A DNA stretch of 33,980 nucleotides, from assembly GCA_947465255.1 (NCBI GenBank), contig CANIAA010000006.1, positions 1 to 33,980 of the forward strand. Direction: 5' to 3'. Source of the DNA: Flavobacteriales bacterium (GTDB taxonomy: Bacteria > Bacteroidota > Bacteroidia > Flavobacteriales_D > Sanyastnellaceae). Shown one piece after another: positions 7,519-16,642 of the stretch. How positions within the stretch are numbered: position 1 is the stretch's first letter; the number at the start of each line of letters is the position of its first letter. The position numbers and the translations under genes are program-made. Below the pieces are notes generated by a model. It saw nothing but the letters and a program-made list of their open reading frames with translations, was not told where the DNA came from and made no database searches.

Positions 7519-9163
7519 GACGAAACGATATTCCTGCCGAACCTATCTTTCGATGGCACTGACCTGGTCAGTGCTTTCGGCGTTAGTATCGTGTCAATCC
7601 GTTTCGAACGACACACGTAAAGTATTCTGCTACAATGAGAGTAATGGAATAACGACATTGGATCCGGCCTTCTCGCGCGATATCGAAGTGATGTGGGCAA
7701 CCAATCAGTTGTTTGATGGACTGGTCGAACTCGACTCACAGATGAAAGTCATTCCGTGCATTGCTGAACGCTGGGAAATTAGCGAAGATGGGAAAGACTA
7801 TTTTTTTTATCTGAGAGACAACGTCCATTTTCATCCGAGCCCTTTGTTTGAAGACACGGCCGGAAGAAAAGTAGTAGCGTCTGATTTCGTTTATAGTTTC
7901 AATCGACTACTCGATCCCGCGCTGGCCACTCCGGCTTCCTGGATTTTCAGCAGTGTTGATCGCACACAGGCCGGAGGATTTGAGGCCATTAGCGATCGTG
8001 TTTTCGCAATACACTTGAAAGAACCATTCCAACCGTTCTTAGGCATGCTCAGCATGCAGTATTGTAACGTAGTTCCAAAAGAAGTGGTCGAACATTATGG
8101 TCCTGACTTTCGCGAACACCCCATTGGAACTGGTCCATTTCGTTTTGCTTTCTGGTATGAAAACGTTGCACTGGTTATGCATCGCAACAATCGCTATTGG
8201 ATGAAGGATGAAGCGGGTCAGAATCTCCCCTACCTCGATGCAGTCAAAATTGAATTCGTTAAAGACATGTCTGTCGAGTTTCAAGGTTTGTTGCAAGGGA
8301 AGTACGACTTCATGAGCGGTATTCACACTTCATTCAAAGATGAATTATTGAATCAATCGGGCGAGCTGACGGAAGCCTATGAGAGCATACTGAGATTTCA
8401 GAGAACACCCTTCATTAAAACCGATTACCTCGGCTTTCAAATGGATCCATCAGCAGAGATTAATGCAAACTCTCCGTTGATGGATGTGCGAGTGAGGCAA
8501 GCCATTTCGCACGCCATCGATAAAAACGAGATGGTGAAATACCTGCGCAACAACACAGTATTCGCTGCATACAATGGTTTCGTCCCACCAATGTTGAACC
8601 CGGCAAATGAATCGCATTACTATCCCTATGACGTAACAAAAGCTAGGGCACTATTAGCAGAAGCCGGATTTCCGGATGGCAAAAACATGTCGGAGGTAGT
8701 GTTGTCGACCACGGGCGACTACGCCGACTTGATGGAGTACATCCAACATGCCCTAGGGAAAATAGGCATCCCTGTTCGCATCAACGTATTGCAAGGACCG
8801 GCACTGCGCGAGCAATCTGCAAAAGCACAATTAGCCGTATTTCGAAAATCTTGGCTAGCAGACTATGCCGATGCAGAGAATTTCCTCACCGTATTCTACT
8901 CACCGAATTTTTGTCCAACCGGGCCCAACTACACGCACTATAAAAATCCGGAATTCGATGCACGCTACGAAACTATTCGTCACGAATCGAATGATAGTAT
9001 TCGATACTCCCAAATTGCAGCGCTCAATGAGTTGCTCATGCAAGATGCGCCTGTCATTCCTCTTTACTATGATCAGGTTTCACACTTTGTGCGCAACAAC
9101 ATTGATGGAGTTCAAACAAACCCCGTGAACATGCTTGATTTACGACCGGTGCGAAAAAACTAA
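7517..9163 (+). CDS. ABC-type solute-binding lipoprotein, family 5 (DppA/OppA-like)
   Basis: This 548-residue protein is a family 5 extracellular solute-binding protein, the type that captures peptides, nickel or opines for ABC importers. It has a lipoprotein signal (VLSALVSCQS, Cys about 26). SBP_bac_5 hallmarks include the N-terminal GITTLDPAFSRD and NQLFDGLVELD, then VASDFVYSFNRLLDP, PIGTGPFRF, VRVRQAISHAIDKNEMVKYL and LMQDAPVIPLYYDQ near the C-terminus. Length is normal. No permease or ATPase gene is adjacent, so it must work with a transporter encoded elsewhere. The stop is followed 15 bp later by the ACMSD-like gene, suggesting an operon. The ligand cannot be predicted. Confidence 0.93.
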   Translation: MTKRYSCRTYLSMALTWSVLSALVSCQSVSNDTRKVFCYNESNGITTLDPAFSRDIEVMWATNQLFDGLVELDSQMKVIPCIAERWEISEDGKDYFFYLRDNVHFHPSPLFEDTAGRKVVASDFVYSFNRLLDPALATPASWIFSSVDRTQAGGFEAISDRVFAIHLKEPFQPFLGMLSMQYCNVVPKEVVEHYGPDFREHPIGTGPFRFAFWYENVALVMHRNNRYWMKDEAGQNLPYLDAVKIEFVKDMSVEFQGLLQGKYDFMSGIHTSFKDELLNQSGELTEAYESILRFQRTPFIKTDYLGFQMDPSAEINANSPLMDVRVRQAISHAIDKNEMVKYLRNNTVFAAYNGFVPPMLNPANESHYYPYDVTKARALLAEAGFPDGKNMSEVVLSTTGDYADLMEYIQHALGKIGIPVRINVLQGPALREQSAKAQLAVFRKSWLADYADAENFLTVFYSPNFCPTGPNYTHYKNPEFDARYETIRHESNDSIRYSQIAALNELLMQDAPVIPLYYDQVSHFVRNNIDGVQTNPVNMLDLRPVRKN

Positions 9164-9178
9164 AACACACTCTCGACT

Positions 9179-10189
9179 ATGAGTCTCAAGATTGATATGC
9201 ATACCCACATCATGCCTAAAGTTGTACCGGACTGGTCGGCACAATTCGGTTATGGCAGTTTCATTCACCTCGATCATCACCGACCAGGTTTTGCACGCAT
9301 GATGCAGGGCGATAAGTTTTTTCGAGAGATAGAATCCAATTGTTGGGATGCAAACATTCGCATTGAGGAGTATGCGAAGTACAATACGCAGGTTCAAGTT
9401 GTATGCACTATACCGGTTTTATTTGCCTACTGGGCTCAGCCTGCAGATGGACTAACGGTGGCGCGTTACCTCAATGATCACATTGCCGATATTGTAGCGC
9501 GTCATCCCAAAAACTATGTAGGTCTCGGCACAATACCCATGCAAGATGTAGACATCGCCATTCACGAATTGGAGCGATGCAAAACAATTGGGATGAAGGG
9601 AATTCAGATTGGCAGTAACGTCAATCAGAAAAATCTGGGTGAAACCATGTTCGAGCCGCTCTGGCAAGCCATACGCGATATGGATATGGCGGTATTGGTG
9701 CATCCCTGGGAAATGATGGGCCAAGATGACATGAAGAAGTATTGGCTGCCCTGGTTAGTGGGTATGCCGGCAGAGACAGCACGTGCCATGTGCTCGCTCA
9801 TCTTCGCAGGAGTATTGGAGCGTTATCCGGAAATCCGATTCAACTTCGCACATGCCGGCGGTTCGTTTTTACCTACACTCGGAAGGATCGAGCACGGATT
9901 CAATTGCAGGCCGGACCTTGTCGCTATAGACAATCCGGTAAACCCTCGCGAATACGTTGGTAAGTTTTGGGTTGATAGCGCAACGCATGACCCGAAGCTA
10001 TTCGAATATATCCTTGGTATGCAAGGGTCGAAACGCGTTACTCTCGGAACCGATTATCCCTTTCCGCTCGGTGATTTAGAAGTAGGAAAATTCATCACAC
10101 AAATGAACTTACCACCCGAAGATCTGCAGGCAGTTTTTTGTGACTCTGCATTGGAATGGCTGAAGCTCGATAAGAATCAATTCATTTAG
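9179..10189 (+). CDS. 2-amino-3-carboxymuconate-6-semialdehyde decarboxylase (ACMSD) family
   Basis: The protein (336 residues) closely resembles animal ACMSD, the zinc amidohydrolase-superfamily enzyme that decarboxylates ACMS from 3-hydroxyanthranilate and so diverts it from quinolinate and NAD synthesis. Zinc ligands correspond one residue later than in human ACMSD: His8 and His10 (DMHTHIMP), His175 (HPWEMMG) and Asp292 (GTDYPFPLG); the catalytic His is His225 (NFAHAGGSF). Diagnostic stretches shared with the human enzyme include RENCWD-like SNCWD, KYWLPWLVGMPAET and RPDLVAIDNPVNP. It would act in kynurenine or related 2-aminophenol catabolism in the cytosol. No other genes of that pathway are nearby. 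Its stop overlaps the stop of the convergent lipoprotein gene by 8 bp. Confidence 0.92.
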   Translation: MSLKIDMHTHIMPKVVPDWSAQFGYGSFIHLDHHRPGFARMMQGDKFFREIESNCWDANIRIEEYAKYNTQVQVVCTIPVLFAYWAQPADGLTVARYLNDHIADIVARHPKNYVGLGTIPMQDVDIAIHELERCKTIGMKGIQIGSNVNQKNLGETMFEPLWQAIRDMDMAVLVHPWEMMGQDDMKKYWLPWLVGMPAETARAMCSLIFAGVLERYPEIRFNFAHAGGSFLPTLGRIEHGFNCRPDLVAIDNPVNPREYVGKFWVDSATHDPKLFEYILGMQGSKRVTLGTDYPFPLGDLEVGKFITQMNLPPEDLQAVFCDSALEWLKLDKNQFI

Positions 10190-10883
10190 CCTTTCCCAGC
10201 TTAGCAGCAACGAAAAGAAGTTGCTGACTGGAATAGCGCGCATAGACGTCGTACAATTGAGTTTGCTCTTTTTTTACAACCTTCGTGCTCAGAACTAATA
10301 CAGGAATATCGGCAATGCTATCCGAACGAAAACCAACAAGCTCTGTTCGTATACCATCGTAATCAACAGAATCCTGAGTGGGAATTCGACTGCCCATAAA
10401 CTCTAAAATCGAATCCGGAAAAAAAGTGGGATCAACCACCATGCGAATGGAATCCAGTCCCTTGGATGGATGCCACCGGAAATAAGAAGATGCGTTATCA
10501 ATACAGCGATCGGCAATGGTTAACTCCTCGCAGGTATAAGTAGCTTGCAAGGCCGCACCTTGTTGCTGCGCAATATTGACCTTCACAAAGCAATTGCCGT
10601 TTCGCTGATCTTCTCGAAGTTCATTGTAAAAAGCCAACGCACAAACAGAGGTTATTTGCTCGTGGGTGAATTCGGGCAAGATCTTCGCGCCGTCAATTTT
10701 GAGTGAAAAAACATTACCGGTTGATTGCTTCAACAATTCTGCTTCGGCATGGTTAGAACCTACAAGTGCGGCCGACCTCAAGGCTGGTTCACGCAGAGAA
10801 TTTCCGTCACAGCCGATGAAAATAATGCACAGTGCCAGCGCAGCGCTAAACAGGCTAGAAAATACCGGCTCTTTTTTTACCAT
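10182..10883 (-). CDS. hypothetical lipoprotein, unknown function
   Basis: This 233-residue protein starts with a hydrophobic signal ending in a lipobox (ALCIIFIGCDG, Cys about 25), so it is probably an envelope lipoprotein. The mature part has no motif that I recognise. Four other Cys residues (SVCAL, GNCFV, YTCEE, DRCID) could form disulfides. The start codon lies 7 bp inside the upstream M23 peptidase gene, which argues for translational coupling and possibly joint function in envelope or peptidoglycan biology. The ORF is real on the evidence of coupling, a signal peptide and the absence of a credible alternative frame. Confidence 0.75.
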   Translation of the reverse strand: MVKKEPVFSSLFSAALALCIIFIGCDGNSLREPALRSAALVGSNHAEAELLKQSTGNVFSLKIDGAKILPEFTHEQITSVCALAFYNELREDQRNGNCFVKVNIAQQQGAALQATYTCEELTIADRCIDNASSYFRWHPSKGLDSIRMVVDPTFFPDSILEFMGSRIPTQDSVDYDGIRTELVGFRSDSIADIPVLVLSTKVVKKEQTQLYDVYARYSSQQLLFVAAKLGKAK

Positions 10884-12598
10884 GTGAATCGACCATTAAA
10901 TTTTTTTTCATTTCCCACCGCATCAACAATTGTGAGCTCAAATTCATGCTCACCGGGTGATATATAACGGCTATCGAAATAATAGGTCAATCGACTGTTC
11001 TTCGCATCGTACTCCATCAGCGCCCACTTACCATCAATGCGAGGAATAATCTGATCGATACCGGAAAGTCCGTCTGAAATTTTAAACGAAAAACTCTTTC
11101 TACCCTTCATAGCCGGAGCAAAGTCAACAACTGAAATAGCGGGCTTTATGGAATCCGTCATGATGGCAAAGTAACCGAGATACATCGGCTCAGCCGTTAT
11201 CCAACCATTTTCATACTTGCTCGGCTCGGCAATCAACTTGTTCTTATCGGGATCCCATCGAACAATCGTCGATCTTCGTTCATTTCCGGGCTTCACCTTG
11301 TCGGCCTTGAGCGCAAGCGTATACGCGTTGTGGACGGGTTCATAAGGAGATGCTATTAGAAAGGCCGGGCCAACAGAGTTTGGAATTTTGGTGGTTTCAG
11401 TGATGTCCAAATCCAGGTTTTCATAAAGCGTATTGGCCTTCATGGACACCCTAACTCGTTCTGTTTCGATTTTATTGTCACGTTCCCAATCCCAGTGCGC
11501 CAAATGTGCCTTCGAGGATGCTGGTTTTCCGGGGGCAGTCTGCGATTGCACGTTGAATTTCACGCGGGTTTCATTGCCCATAATATCGAGCAAGCGATAC
11601 TCGCAAACATGGGTTTTTCCATCCCGAAAACTGATGACACCATCATTGACGAGATTGTCATAGATATCGAGCGGATTTCCCGGTAAGCGATAGGAACCAT
11701 GAATTGAGCTTCGATCTTTCTTGAATCGCTCGTAAATAGTGTGAGCATTCATAGCTCTATTGGTAGTAAAATCAAGGCGATCCATTCGTTGTCCGTAAAC
11801 CTGCAGACCATCCACGAAAAATTCAATGCGATAAATACCACAGCGATTACTATTCCCATCAAGCATATCAACCGTTGTAATGGCGAATCCCACATCACCA
11901 TAAACCTTCGGCAGGGTGGTCGTTTTAAGCCCTCCCCCCTTCGTTTCAAGTGCCACAGGCAAGCGCGCACCGTTTACCCATGAAGAGTCGGTAAGCGGAA
12001 CAATCCATACATTCGACACAGAGGGTGGAATTTTATCTTTTACCTGAAAACCAAACAACAACGGGTTAACCAGTTTCTCGGTAGCGGTTTCGCGCACCTC
12101 GAAGTGCAAATGCGGACCTCCACTGCCTCCTGAATTGCCAGAAAGTCCGACAATCTCGCCTTTAGTAACAGCTAATAGTCCACGGTCTGGATAGAGGTCA
12201 ATACTGAATGACTCCAGTTCATATTGCTGACCCTTAACATACTCATCAATTTTTGCGGAATACTTCTGCAAATGGCCATAAACAGTAGTGTATCCATTTG
12301 GATGATCGATGTACAACGCGTAACCATAACCAACGGAAGAAACCTTGATTCGGGAAACAAATCCATCAGCAGCTGCCACAACATTCAAACCTTCACGCTG
12401 CTCCGTCTTAATATCGATTCCTGCATGAAAGTGATTGGTTCTTAACTCACCAAAATTTCCGGAAAGGTTCAAAGGTATTTCCAGAGGTGATCTAAAATAA
12501 TCTGTCGGATATTCTTTCACTTGTCCATAAAACAGAGATGGAACAAAGAAAAGAGCCAGGAAATACAGACAGATTGGGTGATGTTTAATGAAAGACAT
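10877..12598 (-). CDS. M23 family metallopeptidase with C-terminal accessory domains
   Basis: This secreted protein (573 residues) begins with a signal peptide (LYFLALFFVPSLFYGQ) and carries an N-terminal LytM/M23 domain (about residues 35-175). Zinc-site motifs are intact: FHAGIDI (His58, Asp62), YGHL (His109) and GPHLHFEVR (His163, His165). Family members are DD- or Gly-endopeptidases that cut peptidoglycan cross-links, or act as regulators. The remaining roughly 400 residues look like beta-rich domains (GIYRIEFFVDGLQVY, SYRLPGNPLDIYDN and an Ig-like end ISDGLSGIDQIIPRIDGKW...). This arrangement, M23 followed by a long beta-rich region, is common in Bacteroidota. The downstream lipoprotein gene is translationally coupled. 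A divergent promoter region separates it from the zapA cluster. Confidence 0.92.
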   Translation of the reverse strand: MSFIKHHPICLYFLALFFVPSLFYGQVKEYPTDYFRSPLEIPLNLSGNFGELRTNHFHAGIDIKTEQREGLNVVAAADGFVSRIKVSSVGYGYALYIDHPNGYTTVYGHLQKYSAKIDEYVKGQQYELESFSIDLYPDRGLLAVTKGEIVGLSGNSGGSGGPHLHFEVRETATEKLVNPLLFGFQVKDKIPPSVSNVWIVPLTDSSWVNGARLPVALETKGGGLKTTTLPKVYGDVGFAITTVDMLDGNSNRCGIYRIEFFVDGLQVYGQRMDRLDFTTNRAMNAHTIYERFKKDRSSIHGSYRLPGNPLDIYDNLVNDGVISFRDGKTHVCEYRLLDIMGNETRVKFNVQSQTAPGKPASSKAHLAHWDWERDNKIETERVRVSMKANTLYENLDLDITETTKIPNSVGPAFLIASPYEPVHNAYTLALKADKVKPGNERRSTIVRWDPDKNKLIAEPSKYENGWITAEPMYLGYFAIMTDSIKPAISVVDFAPAMKGRKSFSFKISDGLSGIDQIIPRIDGKWALMEYDAKNSRLTYYFDSRYISPGEHEFELTIVDAVGNEKKFNGRFTW

Positions 12599-12682
12599 AG
12601 CCAGCGAAATTGCGGAAAGGGCATTGCCATTTCCATTGACTCGCCTTTAAAATATGAACAGCCGAAAAAGGAAAAAACAGTC

Positions 12683-12712
12683 TTGTCGCGAAGCGATCTT
12701 ACCGTAAATTTG
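12683..12712 (+). promoter_or_regulatory. promoter of the coiled-coil/zapA/rny cluster
   Basis: TTG (12683-12685) and TAAATTTG (12705-12712) are separated by exactly 19 bp and match the Bacteroidota consensus perfectly. The predicted transcript starts near 12717, leaving about a 30-nt leader before the ATG at 12751. A second imperfect box, TACTTTTC, lies at 12736-12743. Confidence 0.75.
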
Positions 12713-12750
12713 ACCCACAATCATTATTGACTCTATACTTTTCAGAACCA

Positions 12751-13041
12751 ATGAATGAACTTTTGATCGAACGCATACAGGCTAAAATCGTGACGCTCGG
12801 AGAGGCTAAATTGAGCCTCCAGCAGCAGGTGCAACGCCTGCGTGAAGAAAATGAAGCCATGCATCGCATCAATAAGGAACTTCAGCAACAGGTTGATGAC
12901 TTAAGTAGTCGAGTGAATAATGGTGTAAACACCGGTTCAATGCCTACCCCGCAGGACGAAAACTTCCGCGGTGTAACCCGACACAGGATCAATGAGCTGG
13001 TGAAGGAAATCGATGAGTGTATCACGCTACTCAACAAATAA
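12751..13041 (+). CDS. small coiled-coil protein upstream of zapA
   Basis: This is a 96-residue, strongly helical, soluble protein. Residues 1-60 form a heptad-patterned coiled coil (IERIQAKIVTLGEAKLSLQQQVQRLREENEAMHRINKELQQQVDDL). A short linker follows, then a conserved-looking C-terminal helix (RHRINELVKEIDECITLLN). The track ORF begins at a TTG at 12727 inside the promoter region; the ATG at 12751 is the better start. It lies 9 bp upstream of zapA and shares its promoter. A divisome role comparable with ZapB, which is also a small coiled coil partner of ZapA, is plausible from context and shape but is inference only. Confidence 0.8.
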   Translation: MNELLIERIQAKIVTLGEAKLSLQQQVQRLREENEAMHRINKELQQQVDDLSSRVNNGVNTGSMPTPQDENFRGVTRHRINELVKEIDECITLLNK

Positions 13042-13050
13042 GCAATAGAC

Positions 13051-13371
13051 ATGAGCGACATTTCGATCAAAGTGAACATTGCAGGCCGCACCTACCCTCT
13101 TACGTTGGGCAGCGCGGAAGAAGTTAACATCCGCAAGGCAGAGACGGCTATTGAAGAGAGCATACAGGCATTCCAACAGAACTACGCAGTAAAAGATAAA
13201 CAAGATTTGCTGGCCATGGCATCATTGCAAATGGCCGCCAGTGCTATCAAAAACATGGAGCCACGCATTGAACGCGTGGTAGAAAAAGTAGTTGAACGAG
13301 TAGAAGTACCGGTCGACCTTTCTCCTTCTCTGCTCGCTTTGGAAAGTCAGTTAGACCATTATCTGGCCTAA
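13051..13371 (+). CDS. zapA: cell division protein ZapA
   Basis: ZapA binds FtsZ and bundles protofilaments in the Z ring. This 106-residue protein has the ZapA N-terminal domain (SIKVNIAGRTYPLTLGSAEEVNIRKAETAIEESI) and the helical segment KDKQDLLAMASLQMA, which is the family signature, followed by a coiled coil (RIERVVEKVVERVEV). The length fits. It is the second gene of the cluster and is followed, after an 80-nt structured spacer, by rny. This neighbourhood (coiled-coil gene, zapA, rny) is familiar from other Bacteroidota. Confidence 0.9.
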   Translation: MSDISIKVNIAGRTYPLTLGSAEEVNIRKAETAIEESIQAFQQNYAVKDKQDLLAMASLQMAASAIKNMEPRIERVVEKVVERVEVPVDLSPSLLALESQLDHYLA

Positions 13372-13451
13372 TCCCCATTCGTTTCCCCCCTTTCCTGTGT
13401 CAACCCGGAGGCAAAGCGCCTGCGGTAACAACTTATTTAAAATAAATAGCT
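13372..13451 (+). ncRNA. candidate structured RNA (possible 6S-type RNA) between zapA and rny
   Basis: The spacer holds a hairpin with arms CCGgAGGC and GCCTgCGG around a short AAAGC loop (about 13406-13427, one G-G mismatch), preceded by a pyrimidine-rich stretch. 6S RNA is linked to zapA in gamma-proteobacteria, and a distinct flavobacterial 6S motif (6S-Flavo) exists. That makes this location attractive, but I could not verify the consensus by eye. It may instead be only the rny leader. Confidence 0.3.
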
Positions 13452-14996
13452 ATGGGCGAAATTATGTATGTGCTCGTTGCTTCACTTGCCGGAGTGGCCG
13501 TTGGTGGCGGATTTACCTGGGTGGTCTTCAATAATATATTGAAGAACAAAAAGGAAGGAATACTGGCAGAAGCAACACAAGAAGGAGAAACGATTAAGGA
13601 AAAGAAAATTCTTCAAGCCAAAGAGAAGTTTTTGGAGATGAAGAACCAACACGAAAACGAAGTTCGTGAACGCAACAAGAAACTGCAGCAGGGAGAAGAT
13701 AAAGTAAAGTCGCGCGAGCGCGAGCTTTCTCAGCAAGTTGAGCAGTACAAGCGCAAAGAGAAAGAAATCGAGACACAGCGCGAGAACCTCAACAAACAGC
13801 TCGACACAACGCAGCGCAAGCAGGCGGAATTGGAGAAGAGCAATCAAAAAGTTGTCGCTTTACTGGAAGAAACGGCGAAGATGACTGCCGACGACGCTAA
13901 GAAGCGTCTCATGGAGCAACTCAAAGAAGATGCACGCAACGCAGCCGCCTCTCAAATTCAAGGTATAGTCGACGAGGCCAAGTTGAAGGCCAATCAGGAA
14001 GCTAAGAAAATCGTTATTCAAACCATTCAGCGCACAGCCGTTGAGCACGCTGTGGAAAATAGCGTTTCGGTTTTCAATATCGAAAACGATGAAATCAAAG
14101 GCCGCATCATCGGTCGCGAAGGGCGTAACATCCGTGCACTGGAAGCAGCGACGGGAGTTGAAATCATCGTGGATGACACCCCGGAAGCAATCGTACTTTC
14201 ATGCTTTGACCCGGTTCGACGTGAGATTGCCCGCCTTTCATTGCACCAATTGGTTACTGACGGTCGTATTCACCCGGCGCGTATTGAAGAAGTTGTAGCG
14301 AAAGTGACCAAGAACATCAACGACGAAATCGTTGAAATCGGCAAGCGTACTACTATTGAATTAGGTATACATGGTCTGCACAGCGAACTTATTCGCATGG
14401 TGGGCCGCATGAAATACCGTTCATCTTACGGACAGAATCTCCTGCAACACTCCCGTGAAGTAGCGAACCTATGCGCCACAATGGCGAGCGAATTGGGATT
14501 GAATCCGAAAGCAGCCAAGCGCGCAGGTCTTTTGCACGATATCGGAAAAGTGCCGGACGATGAGAGTGAATTGCCGCACGCAATTCTCGGAATGAAACTC
14601 GCCGAGAAATTTGGCGAGAAACCCGATGTATGCAACGCGATTGGTGCTCACCACGACGAAATTGAAATGACTACCCTCTTGTCGCCCATCATCCAGGTGT
14701 GCGATGCCATTAGCGGAGCGCGCCCGGGTGCACGCCGCGAAGTGGTCGAAGCCTACATCCAACGCCTGCGCGATTTGGAAAACATGGCGCTCGAGAACAA
14801 TGGCGTATCGAAAGCTTTTGCTATTCAAGCGGGTCGTGAACTTCGTGTAATGGTAGAAGCCGACCGCGTTTCAGACGATCAAGCCGATGCATTGGCCATT
14901 AGCCTGGCAAGCAAGATTGAGACAGAAATGACCTACCCGGGTCAGGTACGAGTAACCGTTATTCGCGAGAAAAGAGCAGTAGGCATCGCACGATAA
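13452..14996 (+). CDS. rny: ribonuclease Y
   Basis: RNase Y is a membrane-anchored endoribonuclease that starts mRNA decay. This 514-residue protein has the expected order: an N-terminal TM helix (about 4-24), a long charged coiled coil (about 30-195), a KH domain with the [22 protein letters not shown] signature (about 213-270), and an HD domain with the metal-binding [12 protein letters not shown] (His362, Asp363) and IGAHHDEIE. The C-terminal part ([31 protein letters not shown]) is also typical. Length is normal. The start is the ATG at 13452, just before the TM segment, with an A/T-rich rather than Shine-Dalgarno leader. Confidence 0.97.
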   Translation: MGEIMYVLVASLAGVAVGGGFTWVVFNNILKNKKEGILAEATQEGETIKEKKILQAKEKFLEMKNQHENEVRERNKKLQQGEDKVKSRERELSQQVEQYKRKEKEIETQRENLNKQLDTTQRKQAELEKSNQKVVALLEETAKMTADDAKKRLMEQLKEDARNAAASQIQGIVDEAKLKANQEAKKIVIQTIQRTAVEHAVENSVSVFNIENDEIKGRIIGREGRNIRALEAATGVEIIVDDTPEAIVLSCFDPVRREIARLSLHQLVTDGRIHPARIEEVVAKVTKNINDEIVEIGKRTTIELGIHGLHSELIRMVGRMKYRSSYGQNLLQHSREVANLCATMASELGLNPKAAKRAGLLHDIGKVPDDESELPHAILGMKLAEKFGEKPDVCNAIGAHHDEIEMTTLLSPIIQVCDAISGARPGARREVVEAYIQRLRDLENMALENNGVSKAFAIQAGRELRVMVEADRVSDDQADALAISLASKIETEMTYPGQVRVTVIREKRAVGIAR

Positions 14997-15016
14997 ACCG
15001 CTCGCGGTTGATAGTT

Positions 15017-15088
15017 GAAGGTTGGAGGTTGCTGATTCAAGAAAGACACACACTTTCTTAGCAGCAACGTTCAACCTTCTCTCTTTTT
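15017..15088 (+). terminator. long imperfect hairpin with T-tract after rny
   Basis: The left half GAAGGTTGGAGGTTGCTG (15017 on) pairs with the right half CAGCAACGTTCAACCTTC (ending 15079), and the inner parts AAGAAAG and CTTTCTT also pair. A TTTTT run follows at 15084-15088. This is a large terminator-like structure; its words resemble repeats seen in other gaps of this window. Confidence 0.65.
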
Positions 15089-15106
15089 ATAAAGCACAAA
15101 CGCACG

Positions 15107-16633
15107 GTGAGTACGAAAGAACAAATGGCCACTAGTTTTAGCTGGAACACGCTTACAGTGGTGTTGCAGGTGGTCATCCAATTAGCCTATACAGGACTTC
15201 TGGCACGTTTAGTTGCGAAAGACTCCTTCATGCTGATGGGCATTGTGCTTGGCATCATGGGATTTGCGGAGATTTTCTCGCAAGTAGGTGTAGGTCCTGC
15301 ACTCATTCAACGTAAGGAGGTCAACCAACAACATGTCAATGGAGCCTTCTATATCGCGGTCATTCTGGGATTAGGATTCACTCTTCTGTTTCTTGGACTT
15401 GCTCCTGCCATAGCGGTATTCTATGAGCTGCCTGAGCTAAAACCCATCATCCAGGTAGTTTGCACGAGCTTCCTTATTTCGGCCATTGCCGTGGTTCCCA
15501 GGAGTATGATGATGAAGCACATGCGCTTTAAGACCATGTTTAAAGCCAGCATGATTTCGATTATTGGCGGAAATCTGGTTGTTGGACTGACACTCGCCTA
15601 TCTGCAATGGGATGTTTGGGCGTACGTATGGGCGTTGTTCGCTCAAAACATGCTTATGACCCTGGCCCTTTGGTATTATGAACCCGTAAGAGTGACCTTT
15701 CAGTGGGAATGGAAATACACGCGAGAACTCATACGCTACGGAGCAGGCAGCACATTATTCAACGCATTAAACTATCTGGCTACCAAGCTGGATGTGCTTT
15801 TAGTGCCGCGCGCACTAAGAGCAGGACAAACAGAGCTTTCACCGGAGCAGCGCAACATGGCCTCGTACTTTGAGAGAGCCAGCTACGCCATGACACAGCC
15901 CATCACCATCATGGGCAAATTGAGCGATAGTGTGTTGTTCAGCGGGATGTCGCGCATGCAAGACGATCGCGAGCGCTTACAAAAAACAGTGACCCTGGCT
16001 ACATCCATGCTCGGAATTGTGCTCATTCCCACTAGTGTATTCATGCTCTTTTTTGCCGACGAACTCATTACACTCTGGTTAGGTATCGACTACCTCGAAA
16101 CAGCAGCCATCTTGAAGGTGCTCTTTCTGGCAGTTGTATTTCGCTCTATGAGCAAACTGGGTGATTCATTGCTTCGTGCCAAGGACGCGGTATTTCAGGG
16201 ATCTTTTTTTAAGGCCATTTATGTAGCACTTATGGCAGCGGGCATTTGGTATGGAACGGCTTATGGTATGAAAGGCACAGCCACCGGGATAGTGCTGGCC
16301 ACCATTACACATTATTTCATGAACATGTTCATGACCACCCGATTAATCGAACTTCGGTGGGGCGCCTTGTTGGGTGCGTGGTTACCCGGAATTTTTCTCG
16401 GATCGATTTGCATGGCCGCCGGATGGACCGTTCACGCCCTGGCTTTTTGGTTACAGCTGCCCGCCTTTATTACGCTCGTAATAGCCGTTGCTATCGTTCC
16501 AGGCATTTGCGTGCTGGGCGTTATAGCATTTCCTCGCATGCTCGGTCGGGGCAGCAACAACCCGCTGTTGTACTTACCACAACGGTTGAAACAAATCAAA
16601 TTCATAGGCAACCTTATTTCGCGGACAGAGTAA
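15107..16633 (+). CDS. polysaccharide flippase of the Wzx/MATE type (lipopolysaccharide biosynthesis protein)
   Basis: This 508-residue integral membrane protein has about 12-14 hydrophobic segments and the N-terminal signature of the WzxC-like polysaccharide export family: SFSWNTLTVVLQVVIQLAYTGLLARLVAKDSF, then VGVGPALIQRKEVNQQHVNGAFY. The position of RYGAGSTLFNALNYLATKLDVLLV mid-protein is also family-typical. Such proteins flip undecaprenyl-linked oligosaccharides across the inner membrane for O-antigen, capsule or exopolysaccharide assembly. It starts at GTG (15107). No glycosyltransferase genes surround it, so this is a lone flippase and not part of a visible polysaccharide locus. The DUF4476 gene begins 9 bp after its stop. 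Confidence 0.88.
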   Translation: MSTKEQMATSFSWNTLTVVLQVVIQLAYTGLLARLVAKDSFMLMGIVLGIMGFAEIFSQVGVGPALIQRKEVNQQHVNGAFYIAVILGLGFTLLFLGLAPAIAVFYELPELKPIIQVVCTSFLISAIAVVPRSMMMKHMRFKTMFKASMISIIGGNLVVGLTLAYLQWDVWAYVWALFAQNMLMTLALWYYEPVRVTFQWEWKYTRELIRYGAGSTLFNALNYLATKLDVLLVPRALRAGQTELSPEQRNMASYFERASYAMTQPITIMGKLSDSVLFSGMSRMQDDRERLQKTVTLATSMLGIVLIPTSVFMLFFADELITLWLGIDYLETAAILKVLFLAVVFRSMSKLGDSLLRAKDAVFQGSFFKAIYVALMAAGIWYGTAYGMKGTATGIVLATITHYFMNMFMTTRLIELRWGALLGAWLPGIFLGSICMAAGWTVHALAFWLQLPAFITLVIAVAIVPGICVLGVIAFPRMLGRGSNNPLLYLPQRLKQIKFIGNLISRTE

Positions 16634-16642
16634 AAAGCCCCT

